From contig CANQHZ010000026.1 in NCBI GenBank assembly GCA_947623805.1, forward strand, positions 1-43,129: a DNA stretch of 43,129 nucleotides, in the 5' to 3' direction. The translations under genes and the position numbers were made by a program. Origin of the DNA: an uncultured Lachnospiraceae bacterium. GTDB taxonomy: Bacteria > Bacillota > Clostridia > Lachnospirales > Lachnospiraceae. Below, piece by piece: positions 31,691 to 40,806 of this stretch. The first letter of the stretch is position 1, and the number at the start of each line of letters is the position of its first letter. A model generated the notes under the pieces. The model was not told the DNA's origin and did no database searches. It was given only the letters and a program-made list of their open reading frames with translations.

Positions 31691-32180
31691 ATATGCGTTC
31701 CTCCTTTCCCTTTTTAATCGCGGGCTTTTTTATCATTTTTCTTAAAATAGGTTTGCAGACCGTGCTTATTTTAATTTTAAGGCTGTTTTTGAGCTTAGTC
31801 AACCTTATTCGTGCAAATAAATCTGATTTTCTTAATATTTTCTTAATAATTCCGCATATAGGCGTAAAAATCTTATTTAAAAGCAGATAACTGTACTTTA
31901 CGAAAATTTTTCCAAACGTAAGCTCATAGGCAAGCATACCTGCTCCCGCGCCCAGGACTGCCGCAAAGCGTATCACGCCATTGTTTCCATAATACAAAAG
32001 CGTAAAGCTTGCAAAGAAACACAGCGTCCAGAACAATAAATCCTCAGCATCAACCCATAGCCTGCCGTGCCTGACAAGGCGCCTGAAAAGACGAAGTAAA
32101 TCATACGCAAACGCCATCACAGCCCCCGTTGCTATGGCAGCAATCCAAAAATGCCATTCCGATATAATAGTGTCGCTCAT
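31590..32180 (-). CDS. yabQ: Spore cortex biosynthesis protein YabQ
   Basis: The 196-residue protein has four hydrophobic segments in its first 110 residues (about 9-28, 45-62, 66-84 and 90-105) with the YabQ pattern AFAYDLLRLFRR and WTLCFFASFTLLYYGNNGVIRF. A long basic cytoplasmic tail follows. YabQ is needed for spore cortex formation and sits in the membranes around the forespore. Its start shares one base with the yabP stop (TGATG). The final 33 codons overlap the start of divIC in another frame, and both encode lysine-rich stretches. Confidence 0.9.
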   Translation of the reverse strand: MSDTIISEWHFWIAAIATGAVMAFAYDLLRLFRRLVRHGRLWVDAEDLLFWTLCFFASFTLLYYGNNGVIRFAAVLGAGAGMLAYELTFGKIFVKYSYLLLNKIFTPICGIIKKILRKSDLFARIRLTKLKNSLKIKISTVCKPILRKMIKKPAIKKGKEERIYATDIQNDKGTEGACGGKPKRKQEKVKRQKKKA

Positions 32181-32482
32181 CAGCCAAACAGTCTTGTCAA
32201 AAGACCTTCTCCTTTTTTGGCAAGAGAGCCGCGCTCAGAATAGCTTAGCGAGTTTACCTTTCCACTAACGTCCGCCTCGCCCTTGTCAAGACTGAGGCGG
32301 CTTACGTGAAGTCCGCTGCCCTTTATGGTAAGCACACCGTCTACTGTTTCAAGCAGTATGGTATTTTCGTCAAAGGAATGCACCTCAACTACGCCCGTTA
32401 TTTTACATTCCCGCCTCTGGTCCATGCTTAGTCTATGCTTGCCGATGTTTGCGTTCCCTGAAGTGCCTGAAATATTGTCCAT
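32180..32482 (-). CDS. yabP: Sporulation protein YabP
   Basis: The 100-residue protein matches YabP in size and in the conserved pattern HRLSMDQRRECKITGVVEVHSFDENTI in two overlapping blocks, then LTIKGSGLHVSRLSLDKGEADVSGKVNSLSYSE. YabP is a soluble protein made under sigma E in the mother cell and works with YabQ in cortex assembly. GGAGG lies 8 bases before the ATG. Start and stop are tightly linked to rqcP and yabQ. Confidence 0.93.
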   Translation of the reverse strand: MDNISGTSGNANIGKHRLSMDQRRECKITGVVEVHSFDENTILLETVDGVLTIKGSGLHVSRLSLDKGEADVSGKVNSLSYSERGSLAKKGEGLLTRLFG

Positions 32483-32556
32483 ATATCATTCCTCCATCCC
32501 CAATACGCTTTATGCTCTGTCCATATAAATATATTGGGAATAAATCCGATATATGA

Positions 32557-32796
32557 CTATAAATATCTGAAAAGCTCTTTTGCCTCGTCCTTCTTGACAG
32601 TCTCCTGGACGTCCAGCACCTCCACCTTGACATCCTTGTTTCCGAACTGAATAGTCAATATGTCCCCTGCCTTGACTGCAGATGAGGCCTTGGCAGGCTT
32701 ATCATTTATGAGTACCCTGCCTGCGTCACACGCCTCGTTTGCCACAGTGCGGCGCTTTATAAGCCTTGACACCTTTAAATACTTGTCTAAGCGCAT
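32557..32796 (-). CDS. rqcP: RqcP, S4-domain ribosome quality-control protein (YabO/Hsp15 family)
   Basis: The 79-residue protein is a single S4 RNA-binding domain: MRLDKYLKVSRLIKRRTVANEAC, AGRVLINDKPAKASSAVKAGDILTIQ. In Bacillus this protein stabilises the peptidyl-tRNA on stalled 50S subunits so that RqcH can add alanine tails. GGGAGG lies before the ATG. It opens the rqcP-yabP-yabQ-divIC run, 92 bases after the HU gene and past its terminator. Confidence 0.93.
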   Translation of the reverse strand: MRLDKYLKVSRLIKRRTVANEACDAGRVLINDKPAKASSAVKAGDILTIQFGNKDVKVEVLDVQETVKKDEAKELFRYL

Positions 32797-32837
32797 AGTT
32801 TTCCTCCCTTATTAACTTCCCCGTTGATTTCCACTGC

Positions 32838-32872
32838 AAAAAAAGAACAACTGATATACATCAGTTGTTCTT
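32838..32872 (-). terminator. Terminator of the HU gene
   Basis: AAGAACAACTGA (32843-32854) pairs perfectly with TCAGTTGTTCTT (32861-32872) around a 6-base loop, followed on the minus strand by a run of seven T. It is a textbook terminator 16 bases after the HU stop codon. Confidence 0.92.
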
Positions 32873-32888
32873 AATCAGGCACGATTAA

Positions 32889-33164
32889 TTACTTATTTAC
32901 TTCGTCCTTCAATGCTTTGCCCGGCTTAAACTTGGGTGCCTTTGATGCTGCAATCTTCATTGCTGCACCAGTCTGAGGATTTCTGCCTTCTCTTGCAGCT
33001 CTCTCAGCAACCTCAAATGTACCGAAACCAACCAACTGAATTTTTCCGCCCTTCTTTAATTCCTTTGTCACAACCTCTGTAAAAGCTGTCAGAGCTTTCT
33101 CTGCATCCTTCTTTGTCATGTCTGCCTGCTCTGCAATAGCTGCAACCAATTCTGTTTTGTTCAT
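32889..33164 (-). CDS. hup: HU-family DNA-binding protein
   Basis: The start is the ATG at 33164, with GGAGG 7 bases upstream; an earlier in-frame start at 33242 lies in the promoter. The 91-residue protein is a standard [27 protein letters not shown], the dimer core [23 protein letters not shown] with the DNA-intercalating Asn-Pro, and a lysine-rich C terminus. It compacts and bends DNA as the major nucleoid protein. Its strong promoter, hairpin leader and terminator make it a single-gene, highly expressed unit. Confidence 0.97.
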   Translation of the reverse strand: MNKTELVAAIAEQADMTKKDAEKALTAFTEVVTKELKKGGKIQLVGFGTFEVAERAAREGRNPQTGAAMKIAASKAPKFKPGKALKDEVNK

Positions 33165-33231
33165 TGTAAACTCCTCCTCTTGGTTCTTTGAAATAGTTAT
33201 ATTTAGTGTGTATCGCACACGCCTATATCTA

Positions 33232-33260
33232 TTTATAAGCAAAACCTATCTGTTTGTCAA
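33232..33260 (-). promoter_or_regulatory. Sigma-A promoter of the HU gene
   Basis: On the minus strand TTGACA (33255-33260) and TATAAA (33232-33237) are 17 bases apart. The transcript leader begins with a small hairpin, GTGTG/CACAC (33207-33221), ahead of the ribosome binding site. Confidence 0.85.
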
Positions 33261-33332
33261 GAAAAATTACGCAATTTTTAATAAATTTTGCTTATTTTAT
33301 TAACATTTTTATTATCTTTGTCATTTTTGTCA

Positions 33333-34802
33333 TTAATCCAGCTCACTTAACTCCGTAAAAGAGTAATTTACATTCTTCTTTTCGCTGTCTATTTGCAATG
33401 TATAACTCCTCGTCTGACAGCCCTCTTTTCTCAGTGTAACCACATAATTGCCTGCATTTTTCGCAAAGCTTGTCGGCGTTATGCCTATATAATTGCCGTT
33501 TAAGTATACCTCTACTCCCTCCGGAGCGTCTATATACACCTTGTATCCACTGTCCGATGATACCACATCGTCATCATCGACGTCACTGCTGCTTTCCTTT
33601 TCTTCGCTGCTTTCTTCCTCAGTGCTCTCTTTCTCATCATCGTCATCCGATTTTTGTGAGCTCGTCTGCGTTTTTGTGCCGGATGGACTGGTAGTGGTGT
33701 TGTCATTTTGGACTAGACTTGTATCTTTTTCCTCACTGCTTTCTTCCTGCAAGCTCTCCTCCTCACTTTTCTGCAGCTCTATGTCAATTCCGGCCGTAGG
33801 CTCCGCCACTCTTATATACTGCGATATCGTATCATACCCTTCCGCCGTCACGCGCATACGGTGTAAGCCGTAATCAAGCTCTACAGGCTTGGAAATGTTC
33901 ACAGCACTGCCGTCTATCGCCACTGCCGCCTTAGCCGTAGCAGGAGAGACAGTGAAGATAATGCTGCCTTTCTGCACCACAGTAATCTCTACACTTCCCA
34001 AGTCCCACGCCATTTCTTCGTTCCGCGCAAAGGTTATCCGCTGCACGGCTTGGCTGCCCTTGCTGTTTACAGTCACATCAAATGTCCCCTCCGGCACGAC
34101 AAGCAGCATGTCCTCCGTAATCTTTCGCATAATCCTGTCGCCGACCTCAACCCAGCCGTCCACAAAGTATGTCTCGTTCTGCAGGCGCAGATAACCGTGC
34201 CCGCGCTCCACATTTATGCCGTAAATCATGTTGTCAAAGCCCCATACGCTAAGCACGTCCACTTGATTTACGTCCATGAGGTCAGCCTCTTTTCCGTCAG
34301 AGATAACGACGATATGCCCGCTTATATTGTATATGTTTCCACCAGTAGAAAGTGTCCCCTTTTCCAAATCTATCGAGTAATCATCAAGCTTGTTGTAGTA
34401 AATTCCGTCCGAAATTACCTTTACATACGAAAGCGCCTTATTTTCCCTGTAAAAGCGCGCTGTCACTACACTGCCCTCCTCGAGCTGGCTCATGGAAATA
34501 TCCTCGCCGTGGCGATTGTAGAGCCTTGTAGTGCCGCTGTAGTTTAACGTATAGCGGCGCGAGGTTCTGATATTTTGAAACTGCACAGTGCCCGCCTCGT
34601 AATCTTTTTTTACTACTACAGCCGTATCCTCGGAGTCATAAATATTTGAGGGGCGCACTGCCTCCTCCTGATATGTCTGCGTCTCATTCGTGTCCTTTTC
34701 CTGAAACAAAGTGGAACCATCCGAGATATTTTGAAAACTGCAGCCCGCAATTATAAACGCCGTCGATAAAATCAAAAAAATGTCTTTATAAATGCATCTC
34801 AT
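33333..34802 (-). CDS. PEGA-domain lipoprotein
   Basis: The 489-residue protein has a lipoprotein signal (lipobox IAGC, Cys21). A beta-rich region (about 55-270) is followed by a PEGA domain (about 285-345: SPATAKAAVAIDGSAVNISKP, then GLHRMRVTAEGYD). A long acidic Ser/Asp/Glu linker (about 348-425) leads to a second PEGA domain (about 428-480: GVEVYLNGNYIGITPTSF, GNYVVTLRKEGCQ). PEGA domains are surface adhesin-like or wall-associated modules. The ribosome binding site is weak. It lies 51 bases after a nitrilase-family gene. The exact role is unknown; cell-wall attachment or envelope stress sensing are possible. Confidence 0.85.
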   Translation of the reverse strand: MRCIYKDIFLILSTAFIIAGCSFQNISDGSTLFQEKDTNETQTYQEEAVRPSNIYDSEDTAVVVKKDYEAGTVQFQNIRTSRRYTLNYSGTTRLYNRHGEDISMSQLEEGSVVTARFYRENKALSYVKVISDGIYYNKLDDYSIDLEKGTLSTGGNIYNISGHIVVISDGKEADLMDVNQVDVLSVWGFDNMIYGINVERGHGYLRLQNETYFVDGWVEVGDRIMRKITEDMLLVVPEGTFDVTVNSKGSQAVQRITFARNEEMAWDLGSVEITVVQKGSIIFTVSPATAKAAVAIDGSAVNISKPVELDYGLHRMRVTAEGYDTISQYIRVAEPTAGIDIELQKSEEESLQEESSEEKDTSLVQNDNTTTSPSGTKTQTSSQKSDDDDEKESTEEESSEEKESSSDVDDDDVVSSDSGYKVYIDAPEGVEVYLNGNYIGITPTSFAKNAGNYVVTLRKEGCQTRSYTLQIDSEKKNVNYSFTELSELD

Positions 34803-34853
34803 ATGTTTTTTGCCTGCGCCTTTCTATCCTCATTTGCCTGTTTGGACAGTCAT

Positions 34854-35660
34854 TTACAAGGCGGAAATCGTCGCACTGGCATACAATGCCTCCCGCCTGT
34901 CCGCCTTTGTCGGAAATGCCGCCCTAAACTCGCCTACGTCATTTACAAGGCTATAATACAGTATATCCTCCCCTGACGACGTCAATGCCTGTATATCTCC
35001 GTTTGGATTTATTACCATGCTGTCGCCAGTATATTCTATGCCACCTATCTCTCCCACACAATTGACCGCGAGCATATACACTTGATTTTCTATCGCCCTC
35101 GCTCTCAAAAGCGTCTTCCAATGTTCACATCGCTTTGCGGGCCAGTTGGCAGGCACAATTATGACATCTGCCCTTTTTGACGCCGCCTGAAAAATCTCGG
35201 GGAAACGCAAATCATAGCAGATAAAGTTTGAAAACGTTATGCCATTCAACTCAAAAAAGCCAAGTTTCTCTCCGCCCTTAAATTTTTTGTCCTCGCCCGA
35301 ATATGAAAACGGGTGTATTTTTGCATAGTCCGAAATCACTGCGCCTGCTTTATCCGCAACGGTATAATGGTTTTCCGCCTTTTCACCGCAAGCCTTCACC
35401 CAGCCAAATCCCACGTTTATATGGTATTTACGCGCCGTCTCGCATACAAAGTCCACAGTCATGCCATCCAACTCGCCGGTAATCTCGGTATTCATCGAAA
35501 AGCCCGTAAAGCTCATCTCGGGGAAAAATATTGCCTCCGTTCCACGCGCCGCGGCCTGTTCTATGCAGCTTTTTGCCTTTTTGAAGTTTTTCTCTTTATC
35601 CTCCCACACAATATTTGTCTGCGCCAGAGCTATATTTATCCTGCTTTGTTCAGCTTTCAT
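34854..35660 (-). CDS. Carbon-nitrogen hydrolase (nitrilase superfamily, omega-amidase-like)
   Basis: The start is the ATG at 35660, with GAGGTG about 7 bases upstream. The 268-residue cytosolic enzyme carries the Glu-Lys-Cys triad: E in FFPEMSFTGF (near 48), K in YAKIHPFSY (near 113) and C in FICYDLRFPE (near 147). These blocks are closest to omega-amidase and YafV/Nit2-type proteins, which hydrolyse amides such as alpha-ketoglutaramate. It shares an operon with the PEGA lipoprotein but no functional link is evident. Confidence 0.9.
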   Translation of the reverse strand: MKAEQSRINIALAQTNIVWEDKEKNFKKAKSCIEQAAARGTEAIFFPEMSFTGFSMNTEITGELDGMTVDFVCETARKYHINVGFGWVKACGEKAENHYTVADKAGAVISDYAKIHPFSYSGEDKKFKGGEKLGFFELNGITFSNFICYDLRFPEIFQAASKRADVIIVPANWPAKRCEHWKTLLRARAIENQVYMLAVNCVGEIGGIEYTGDSMVINPNGDIQALTSSGEDILYYSLVNDVGEFRAAFPTKADRREALYASATISAL

Positions 35661-35776
35661 CACATCGCACCTCAAATTCTTTTCTTCCTGCTATTTTTTG
35701 TTTTCCTTGCTTTTCGTATAAGCTCTATTTTCCCTTAATTATAAAAAATAATCCCCTTAAGCACAAGCCTAAACTT

Positions 35777-36763
35777 TTACATCAGACTTTTCAAAAGTTT
35801 CTCCTTATATTTCTCCTGACGCACCAGCCCCTCGAGTTTTTCGAGATTTCTGTCCGGCATCCAGGATTTTCTTGAATTTATGTAAAAGTTTATAATTTTC
35901 CAAAACTTTTCAGGGTAAGACAGCCTCAAAATAAGCGAGCGCCACTCACATGGCGCGAAACTCCTTTTTTTCTGGTATGCCTCAAGCATACTTTCGGCAA
36001 GCTTTTCCGACCAGTCGCTTTTCTCGGAAACTTTCCTGAAAAGCAAGTAAAAATCCCTCACGCCCGCGTCATGCGCAAAATGTTCAAAGTTTATTATGCC
36101 CGTTTTCCCCGCGCCGTTTTTGGGAAATACGACATTGTGATACTGATAATCGCCGTGACAGTACAGTCCGTTGCCGCGCACATACTCCTCGTAATCCTTG
36201 CGCGGCTCCTTTTTTGCCTGCTCCGTTATATCTACGGCCTTTTCAAAAAAATAATCATACTGTCCGAAAAGCATACGTTCAAAATCAGACTTTATGCGAA
36301 GTTTTTTCAGGTAATTCCTGACGCGCCTACATTCTTGAGTGTGTTTCTCCATCTCATCGGCATAAAAACAGACCGGCATCTCCTCGCCGCCATTGTCCTG
36401 CACTTTTGCCACAAGGCTTGTGTGGAGTACGGCCATCGCCTTGAAAGCGCTGATTATGTCGTCTTCATTTTTGTAACTGCATTCTCTGCCCTCTACCTGC
36501 TCCTTTAATATATACACGCTCCCGTCCGTATCCCTGACGGACAATCCGCCCTCTTTATTTCTGACAATAACGTCCGTTTTGATTGAGCTGTCCACTCCGC
36601 TTTGGAGCCGGTCTAAAAGCTCAAGCTTTTCAAGCCTACCTTTATATTCTTTAAGCACGCGCACGCCTTTGTCCGTATCGCAGACAATTGTTCCCCTGCC
36701 TTTAAAGGTACGCGTCACCTCCATGTCATATTGGGTTAGAACATTCACAGTCCTGTCATTCAA
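35777..36763 (-). CDS. CotS-like spore coat kinase homologue
   Basis: The 328-residue protein has the aminoglycoside-phosphotransferase/CotS fold: an N-terminal lobe with RVLKEYKGR (probable ATP lysine) and YILKEQVEGREC, and the catalytic loop GLYCHGDYQYHNVVF (Asp near 208, Asn near 213). IINFEHF follows at the metal site, where relatives usually have I-D-F-D. The change of that Asp to Asn may weaken or abolish activity. The end (RLSYPEKFWKIINFYINSRKSWMP) is typical of the CotS/YsxE/YutH spore-coat group. The start is a TTG at 36763 with AGGGGG 7 bases upstream. It is probably sporulation-related. Confidence 0.78.
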   Translation of the reverse strand: MNDRTVNVLTQYDMEVTRTFKGRGTIVCDTDKGVRVLKEYKGRLEKLELLDRLQSGVDSSIKTDVIVRNKEGGLSVRDTDGSVYILKEQVEGRECSYKNEDDIISAFKAMAVLHTSLVAKVQDNGGEEMPVCFYADEMEKHTQECRRVRNYLKKLRIKSDFERMLFGQYDYFFEKAVDITEQAKKEPRKDYEEYVRGNGLYCHGDYQYHNVVFPKNGAGKTGIINFEHFAHDAGVRDFYLLFRKVSEKSDWSEKLAESMLEAYQKKRSFAPCEWRSLILRLSYPEKFWKIINFYINSRKSWMPDRNLEKLEGLVRQEKYKEKLLKSLM

Positions 36764-36839
36764 GAAAAGTCCCCCTCTGCATAAGTGATAAAATTACTAA
36801 TCTATCTTATGTGGGAGAGTTTTTGTTTATTACTTGATT

Positions 36840-38168
36840 TTACTTGAATTTTTCAGCCTTTGAAAGCAGATATTCGCGTTCATTATTTTCGGGGTTTTGA
36901 AGTACGTCCTCCAAAAGCGCGTTTAATATCTCTCCGATTTCCCTGCCCGTAGGTATACCAAGTCCGATAAGGTCTTTGCCGTTTACCGCAAGGTTTTTCA
37001 GTGACACACACTGATTTTCCTCTTTTATCTCATTATACACAGACATAATCTTAGAGAGCAGTGCAAGCTTTTCCTCCCGCATATAATAGCTTTGCGCTAA
37101 TATGTCCGCTTGCTTTATCTCGAGCACCTGTCCGAAATATTCCTCGCCGATTTTGCTCACAGCGCGGCGCACTGCCTCGTGCGTCGGTTCTATGTTGTAA
37201 TCATGATACCTGATGTATCTGCTTACTTTAGCGATAGTGTCATTGTCGAATTTTAAGCGCCTTAGTATTTTCAGCGCCATCTCCTCGCTTAGCTCGACAT
37301 GACCGTGAAAATGGTCTATTCCCTTTTCATCAGTCGTGCGCGTCAGCGGCTTTCCTATGTCATGCAGCATTGCCGCAATCCGCAATGCTTTGTCGTTTCG
37401 GACATTACACAGACAGTGCATGATGTGTTCACCCACAGTGTACATATGGTGCGGATTATTCTGCAATGTCTCAAACGCATCGTCAAGTTCCGGCAGTATT
37501 ATCCGTGTAATTCCAAGGTCGTAAGCTATTTTGATGTAATCCGGGTTCGGCGAAGTGATGAGCTTGACAAGCTCCGTCTGTATGCGTTCAGCGCTTATGT
37601 TTTTCAGCCTGTCCGCAAGCTCTACTATCGCCCCCGCAGTTCTATCCTCTATGGCAAACCCAAGCTGCGCCGAAAAGCGCACAGCCCTCATTATGCGCAG
37701 TGCATCCTCCGCAAAACGCTCCCCAGCGTCCCCCACACATCTGATTATCCCACTGTCGAGGTCATCTTGTCCGCCAAATTCATCCACCAATCCGTTCCTG
37801 TCATTGTATGCCATGGCGTTTATCGTAAAATCACGGCGCTTTAAGTCTTCTATAAGGCTCGACGTAAATCTTACATCCTTGGGATGACGATTGTCCTCAT
37901 ACTCGCCGTCCACACGGTATGTCGTTACCTCAAAGCCTTTGTGATTTAACATTACCGTGACCGTACCATGCTGTATACCCGTATCTATTGTACGATTAAA
38001 TATCTTTTTTACCTGAAACGGCGTCGCCGATGTAGTGATATCCCAATCATCAGGCTCTTTGCCCAAAATCGTATCCCTTATGCATCCACCTACGGCATAT
38101 GCCTCAAAACCCGCGTCTTCAAGCTTGCTGATTATATAACTTACATTTTCCGGGAGGTTTATATACAT
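36840..38168 (-). CDS. cca: CCA tRNA nucleotidyltransferase
   Basis: The start is the ATG at 38168 (GGAG 7 bases upstream); an earlier in-frame start at 38231 adds a basic tail without a site. The 442-residue enzyme adds CCA to tRNA 3' ends. The class II signature AVGGCIRDTILGKEPDDWDITTSA holds the metal aspartates. RRDFTINAMAYN, GDAGERFAEDALRIMRAVRFSAQLGF and an HD domain (AAMLHDIGKPLTR) follow. The HD part may give phosphohydrolase activity. The tRNA-Pro gene in this window lacks CCA, which fits the need for it. Confidence 0.96.
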   Translation of the reverse strand: MYINLPENVSYIISKLEDAGFEAYAVGGCIRDTILGKEPDDWDITTSATPFQVKKIFNRTIDTGIQHGTVTVMLNHKGFEVTTYRVDGEYEDNRHPKDVRFTSSLIEDLKRRDFTINAMAYNDRNGLVDEFGGQDDLDSGIIRCVGDAGERFAEDALRIMRAVRFSAQLGFAIEDRTAGAIVELADRLKNISAERIQTELVKLITSPNPDYIKIAYDLGITRIILPELDDAFETLQNNPHHMYTVGEHIMHCLCNVRNDKALRIAAMLHDIGKPLTRTTDEKGIDHFHGHVELSEEMALKILRRLKFDNDTIAKVSRYIRYHDYNIEPTHEAVRRAVSKIGEEYFGQVLEIKQADILAQSYYMREEKLALLSKIMSVYNEIKEENQCVSLKNLAVNGKDLIGLGIPTGREIGEILNALLEDVLQNPENNEREYLLSKAEKFK

Positions 38169-38283
38169 AGTCTGTCTCCGTTCCTGCCGTCTTAAGCGAC
38201 GGCACATTTTGCTCTTTACCCATTCTATCATTTTTTCCGGAAAAAAGCATTAAAAAATTATTCTGATTTGATTATTCGCCAAA

Positions 38284-38328
38284 AGAAAAAGGATATGCCT
38301 CACACCTCCCAGTGATGGCATATCCTTT
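38284..38328 (-). terminator. Terminator of ackA
   Basis: AAAGGATATGCC (38288-38299) pairs with GGCATATCCTTT (38317-38328) around a 17-base loop, followed on the minus strand by TTTCTTTT. It lies 26 bases after the ackA stop codon. Confidence 0.88.
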
Positions 38329-38354
38329 CTATCATATTTCATTTACAGATATCG

Positions 38355-39548
38355 TTACTTAACAAGCGCCAAAGTCTGCCTTGCAATCGCAAGCTCCTCG
38401 TTTGTCGGGATGCACATGAGAGCAACCTTGCTGCCGTCCTTAGAGATAATTCTCTCCTCGCCGCGCATATTGTTCTTTTCCAAGTCTATTTCAGTGCCAA
38501 GATAACCTAAATACTTCGCAATCTCCACACGTCCCGAAATATTGTTCTCACCAACGCCCGCCGTAAACGCGATAGCGTCAACACCGTTCATAGCCGCCGT
38601 GTAAGCGCCAATGTACTTAGCAACTCTATAGTAGAATGCATCAAGCGTAACCCTCGCAAGCTTGTTGCCGTCATTTGCCGCAGCCTCAATATCCCTGAAA
38701 TCGCTCGAAACCTTTGAAAGACCGAGCACGCCGGATTTCTTGTTTAGAATATTGTTCATCTCGGCAGGAGTAAGATTTTCTTTCTGGCAGATAAAATCAC
38801 ATATAGCAGGGTCGATATCACCTGAACGTGTACCCATGATAAGTCCCTCAAGCGGTGTAAGGCCCATGCTCGTGTCTACACATTTGCCATGGTCTACAGC
38901 GGAAATAGAGCCGCCGTTTCCTAAGTGGCAAACTATAATCTTCAAATCTTCCCTTGTCTTGCCAAGCATCTTAGCCGCTCTATCCGATACATAATCATGG
39001 CTCGTACCGTGGAACCCGTAGCGGCGAACCTTGTACTTCTCATAATACTCATAGGGAAGTCCATAAAGGTATGCTTTCTCCGGCATTGTCTGATGGAAAG
39101 CTGTATCAAATACTGCAACCATAGGCACATTTGGCATAATCTCCTTGCATGAATTGATACCGATAAGGTTTGCGGGATTATGCAGAGGCGCCAAATCATT
39201 GCACTCCTCAATCGCTTTCATGACCTCGTCATTGATGACCACAGATGATGCAAATTTCTCTCCGCCATGCACTACGCGGTGTCCCACAGCGCCAATCTCG
39301 TCAAGCGACTTGATAACGCCATGCGATGCATCCGTCAAAGCGTCAATGACAAGCTTAACTGCAACCGTATGATTAGGCATAGGCGTCTCAATCTTCACTT
39401 TGTCCTTGCCCGCGGGCTGGTGTGTAAGCACACTCCCGTCAATACCAATCCTTTCACAAAGCCCTTTCGCCAAAACAGCCTCCGAATTGCTGTCAATAAG
39501 CTGATACTTAAGCGATGAGCTTCCGCAGTTGATAACCAAAATGTTCAT
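38355..39548 (-). CDS. ackA: Acetate kinase
   Basis: The start is the ATG at 39548, with GGAGG 8 bases upstream. The 397-residue enzyme converts acetyl phosphate and ADP to acetate and ATP, the energy-yielding last step of fermentation. It shows the ASKHA signatures [51 protein letters not shown] (as [14 protein letters not shown]), [32 protein letters not shown] and FTAGVGENN. The phosphotransacetylase gene, often adjacent, is not in this window; ackA has its own terminator and stands alone. Confidence 0.98.
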   Translation of the reverse strand: MNILVINCGSSSLKYQLIDSNSEAVLAKGLCERIGIDGSVLTHQPAGKDKVKIETPMPNHTVAVKLVIDALTDASHGVIKSLDEIGAVGHRVVHGGEKFASSVVINDEVMKAIEECNDLAPLHNPANLIGINSCKEIMPNVPMVAVFDTAFHQTMPEKAYLYGLPYEYYEKYKVRRYGFHGTSHDYVSDRAAKMLGKTREDLKIIVCHLGNGGSISAVDHGKCVDTSMGLTPLEGLIMGTRSGDIDPAICDFICQKENLTPAEMNNILNKKSGVLGLSKVSSDFRDIEAAANDGNKLARVTLDAFYYRVAKYIGAYTAAMNGVDAIAFTAGVGENNISGRVEIAKYLGYLGTEIDLEKNNMRGEERIISKDGSKVALMCIPTNEELAIARQTLALVK

Positions 39549-39641
39549 AAAAAATACCTCCAATTATTTTAATTTTTTAATTACCCTAATAAATAGTCTA
39601 CTACTATTCCCCGAAAAACAAAAGAACTTAATCAAAATTTT

Positions 39642-40571
39642 TTATTTCATATGCTCATTTATCCACTCCAGCACATCGGCATAAACCACGTCCCTGTCAA
39701 GCTCATTCAAAATCTCATGCCTGTCATCAGGATAAAGCTTCATACTCACGTCCTCGATACCTGCTGCCCTGTATGCCTCATACACTTTCTTCACGCCCTT
39801 GCCGTAATCTCCCACAGGGTCGGCATCCCCCGCAATCAGAAAAATAGGCAGCTCCTTTGAAATCTTTTTGATATTACCGACGTCCTGAATATACGCCAGC
39901 ACCTCAAACAAAGTCCTGTACCCATTCACGGTAAAGTCATAATTGCAGTATTTATTTGAAAGATTAAGGTCCACAATATCACTGTCCCTGGTAAGCCAGT
40001 CATTTGAAGTCCTCGGCTGCGCAATGCGTTTCAGATACCCTCCAAATGCCGCGCGCTTAAGCAGCCTGGACCGAAACCTGTCGCTGAAAAACAGCCTGGA
40101 AACCTCCGCCACGGTCATTCCCGACATCAGCACAAGCGGACTTTTAGTACCCGTGCCACAGATAATCGCACCATCCAAAGCATCAGGATACGTCATTATA
40201 TACCGTCTCGCCATAAACGAACCCATGCTATGCCCAAACAAAAAATACGGCACGCCCGGATATCTCTTTTTTGCGCACCTTGTCACTCTGTAAAGGTCAG
40301 CAACCACAGTCGCACTCATATTCTTAGGGCAAAAATACCCCAAATCCGTATCATTTCCCGCCGTCAGACCATGCCCCAAATGGTCATTTCCGACTACTGC
40401 AATGCCGTTTTTATTCAAAAACTCCGCAAAGTTGCCGTATCTCTCAATCATCTCAATCATGCCATGTGAAATCTGCACTACCGCTCTTATCTCGCTTTCA
40501 GGTTCCCACACAGCCACATGAAGTTTGTGAACCCCATCTTTTGACGGTATTCTGAAGTCTTTTCTCCGCAT
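39642..40571 (-). CDS. Alpha/beta hydrolase (monoacylglycerol-lipase-like)
   Basis: The 309-residue cytosolic protein has the serine hydrolase triad: the nucleophile in LFGHSMGSFMARR (Ser near 114), Asp in IAGDADPVGDYG, and His in PDDRHEILNE. The start (VAVWEPESEIRAVVQISHGM, with the oxyanion HGM) and VVGNDHLGHGLT match the serine aminopeptidase/monoglyceride lipase (Hydrolase_4) group. A cap domain lies between about 150 and 230. The substrate is probably a lysolipid or ester, not shown by sequence. GGGGGA lies about 10 bases before the ATG. Confidence 0.92.
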   Translation of the reverse strand: MRRKDFRIPSKDGVHKLHVAVWEPESEIRAVVQISHGMIEMIERYGNFAEFLNKNGIAVVGNDHLGHGLTAGNDTDLGYFCPKNMSATVVADLYRVTRCAKKRYPGVPYFLFGHSMGSFMARRYIMTYPDALDGAIICGTGTKSPLVLMSGMTVAEVSRLFFSDRFRSRLLKRAAFGGYLKRIAQPRTSNDWLTRDSDIVDLNLSNKYCNYDFTVNGYRTLFEVLAYIQDVGNIKKISKELPIFLIAGDADPVGDYGKGVKKVYEAYRAAGIEDVSMKLYPDDRHEILNELDRDVVYADVLEWINEHMK

Positions 40572-40806
40572 TTTATAATTCCCCCTTTTTCGCTATATAC
40601 ATTTTTATGCTATCATATCAGCTATTTCATTTCAACATTTTATTTAATTTATATAAAAATATTTTAATATGTGCAAAAATTTTGTTAATTTTATTATATA
40701 AAAATTTTTGTATACAATACACGGCAATTGTGTTATTATTATTTTGGATTGATTTTATCGGTCTTTATTGAATTTTTGTTATAAATTATAAATGAGGTGT
40801 TTTTTT

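Noticed and set aside
33493-33873. Ser-rich plus-strand reading frame of 126 codons
   Set aside because: It is the mirror of the acidic linker of the PEGA lipoprotein and has no ribosome binding site.
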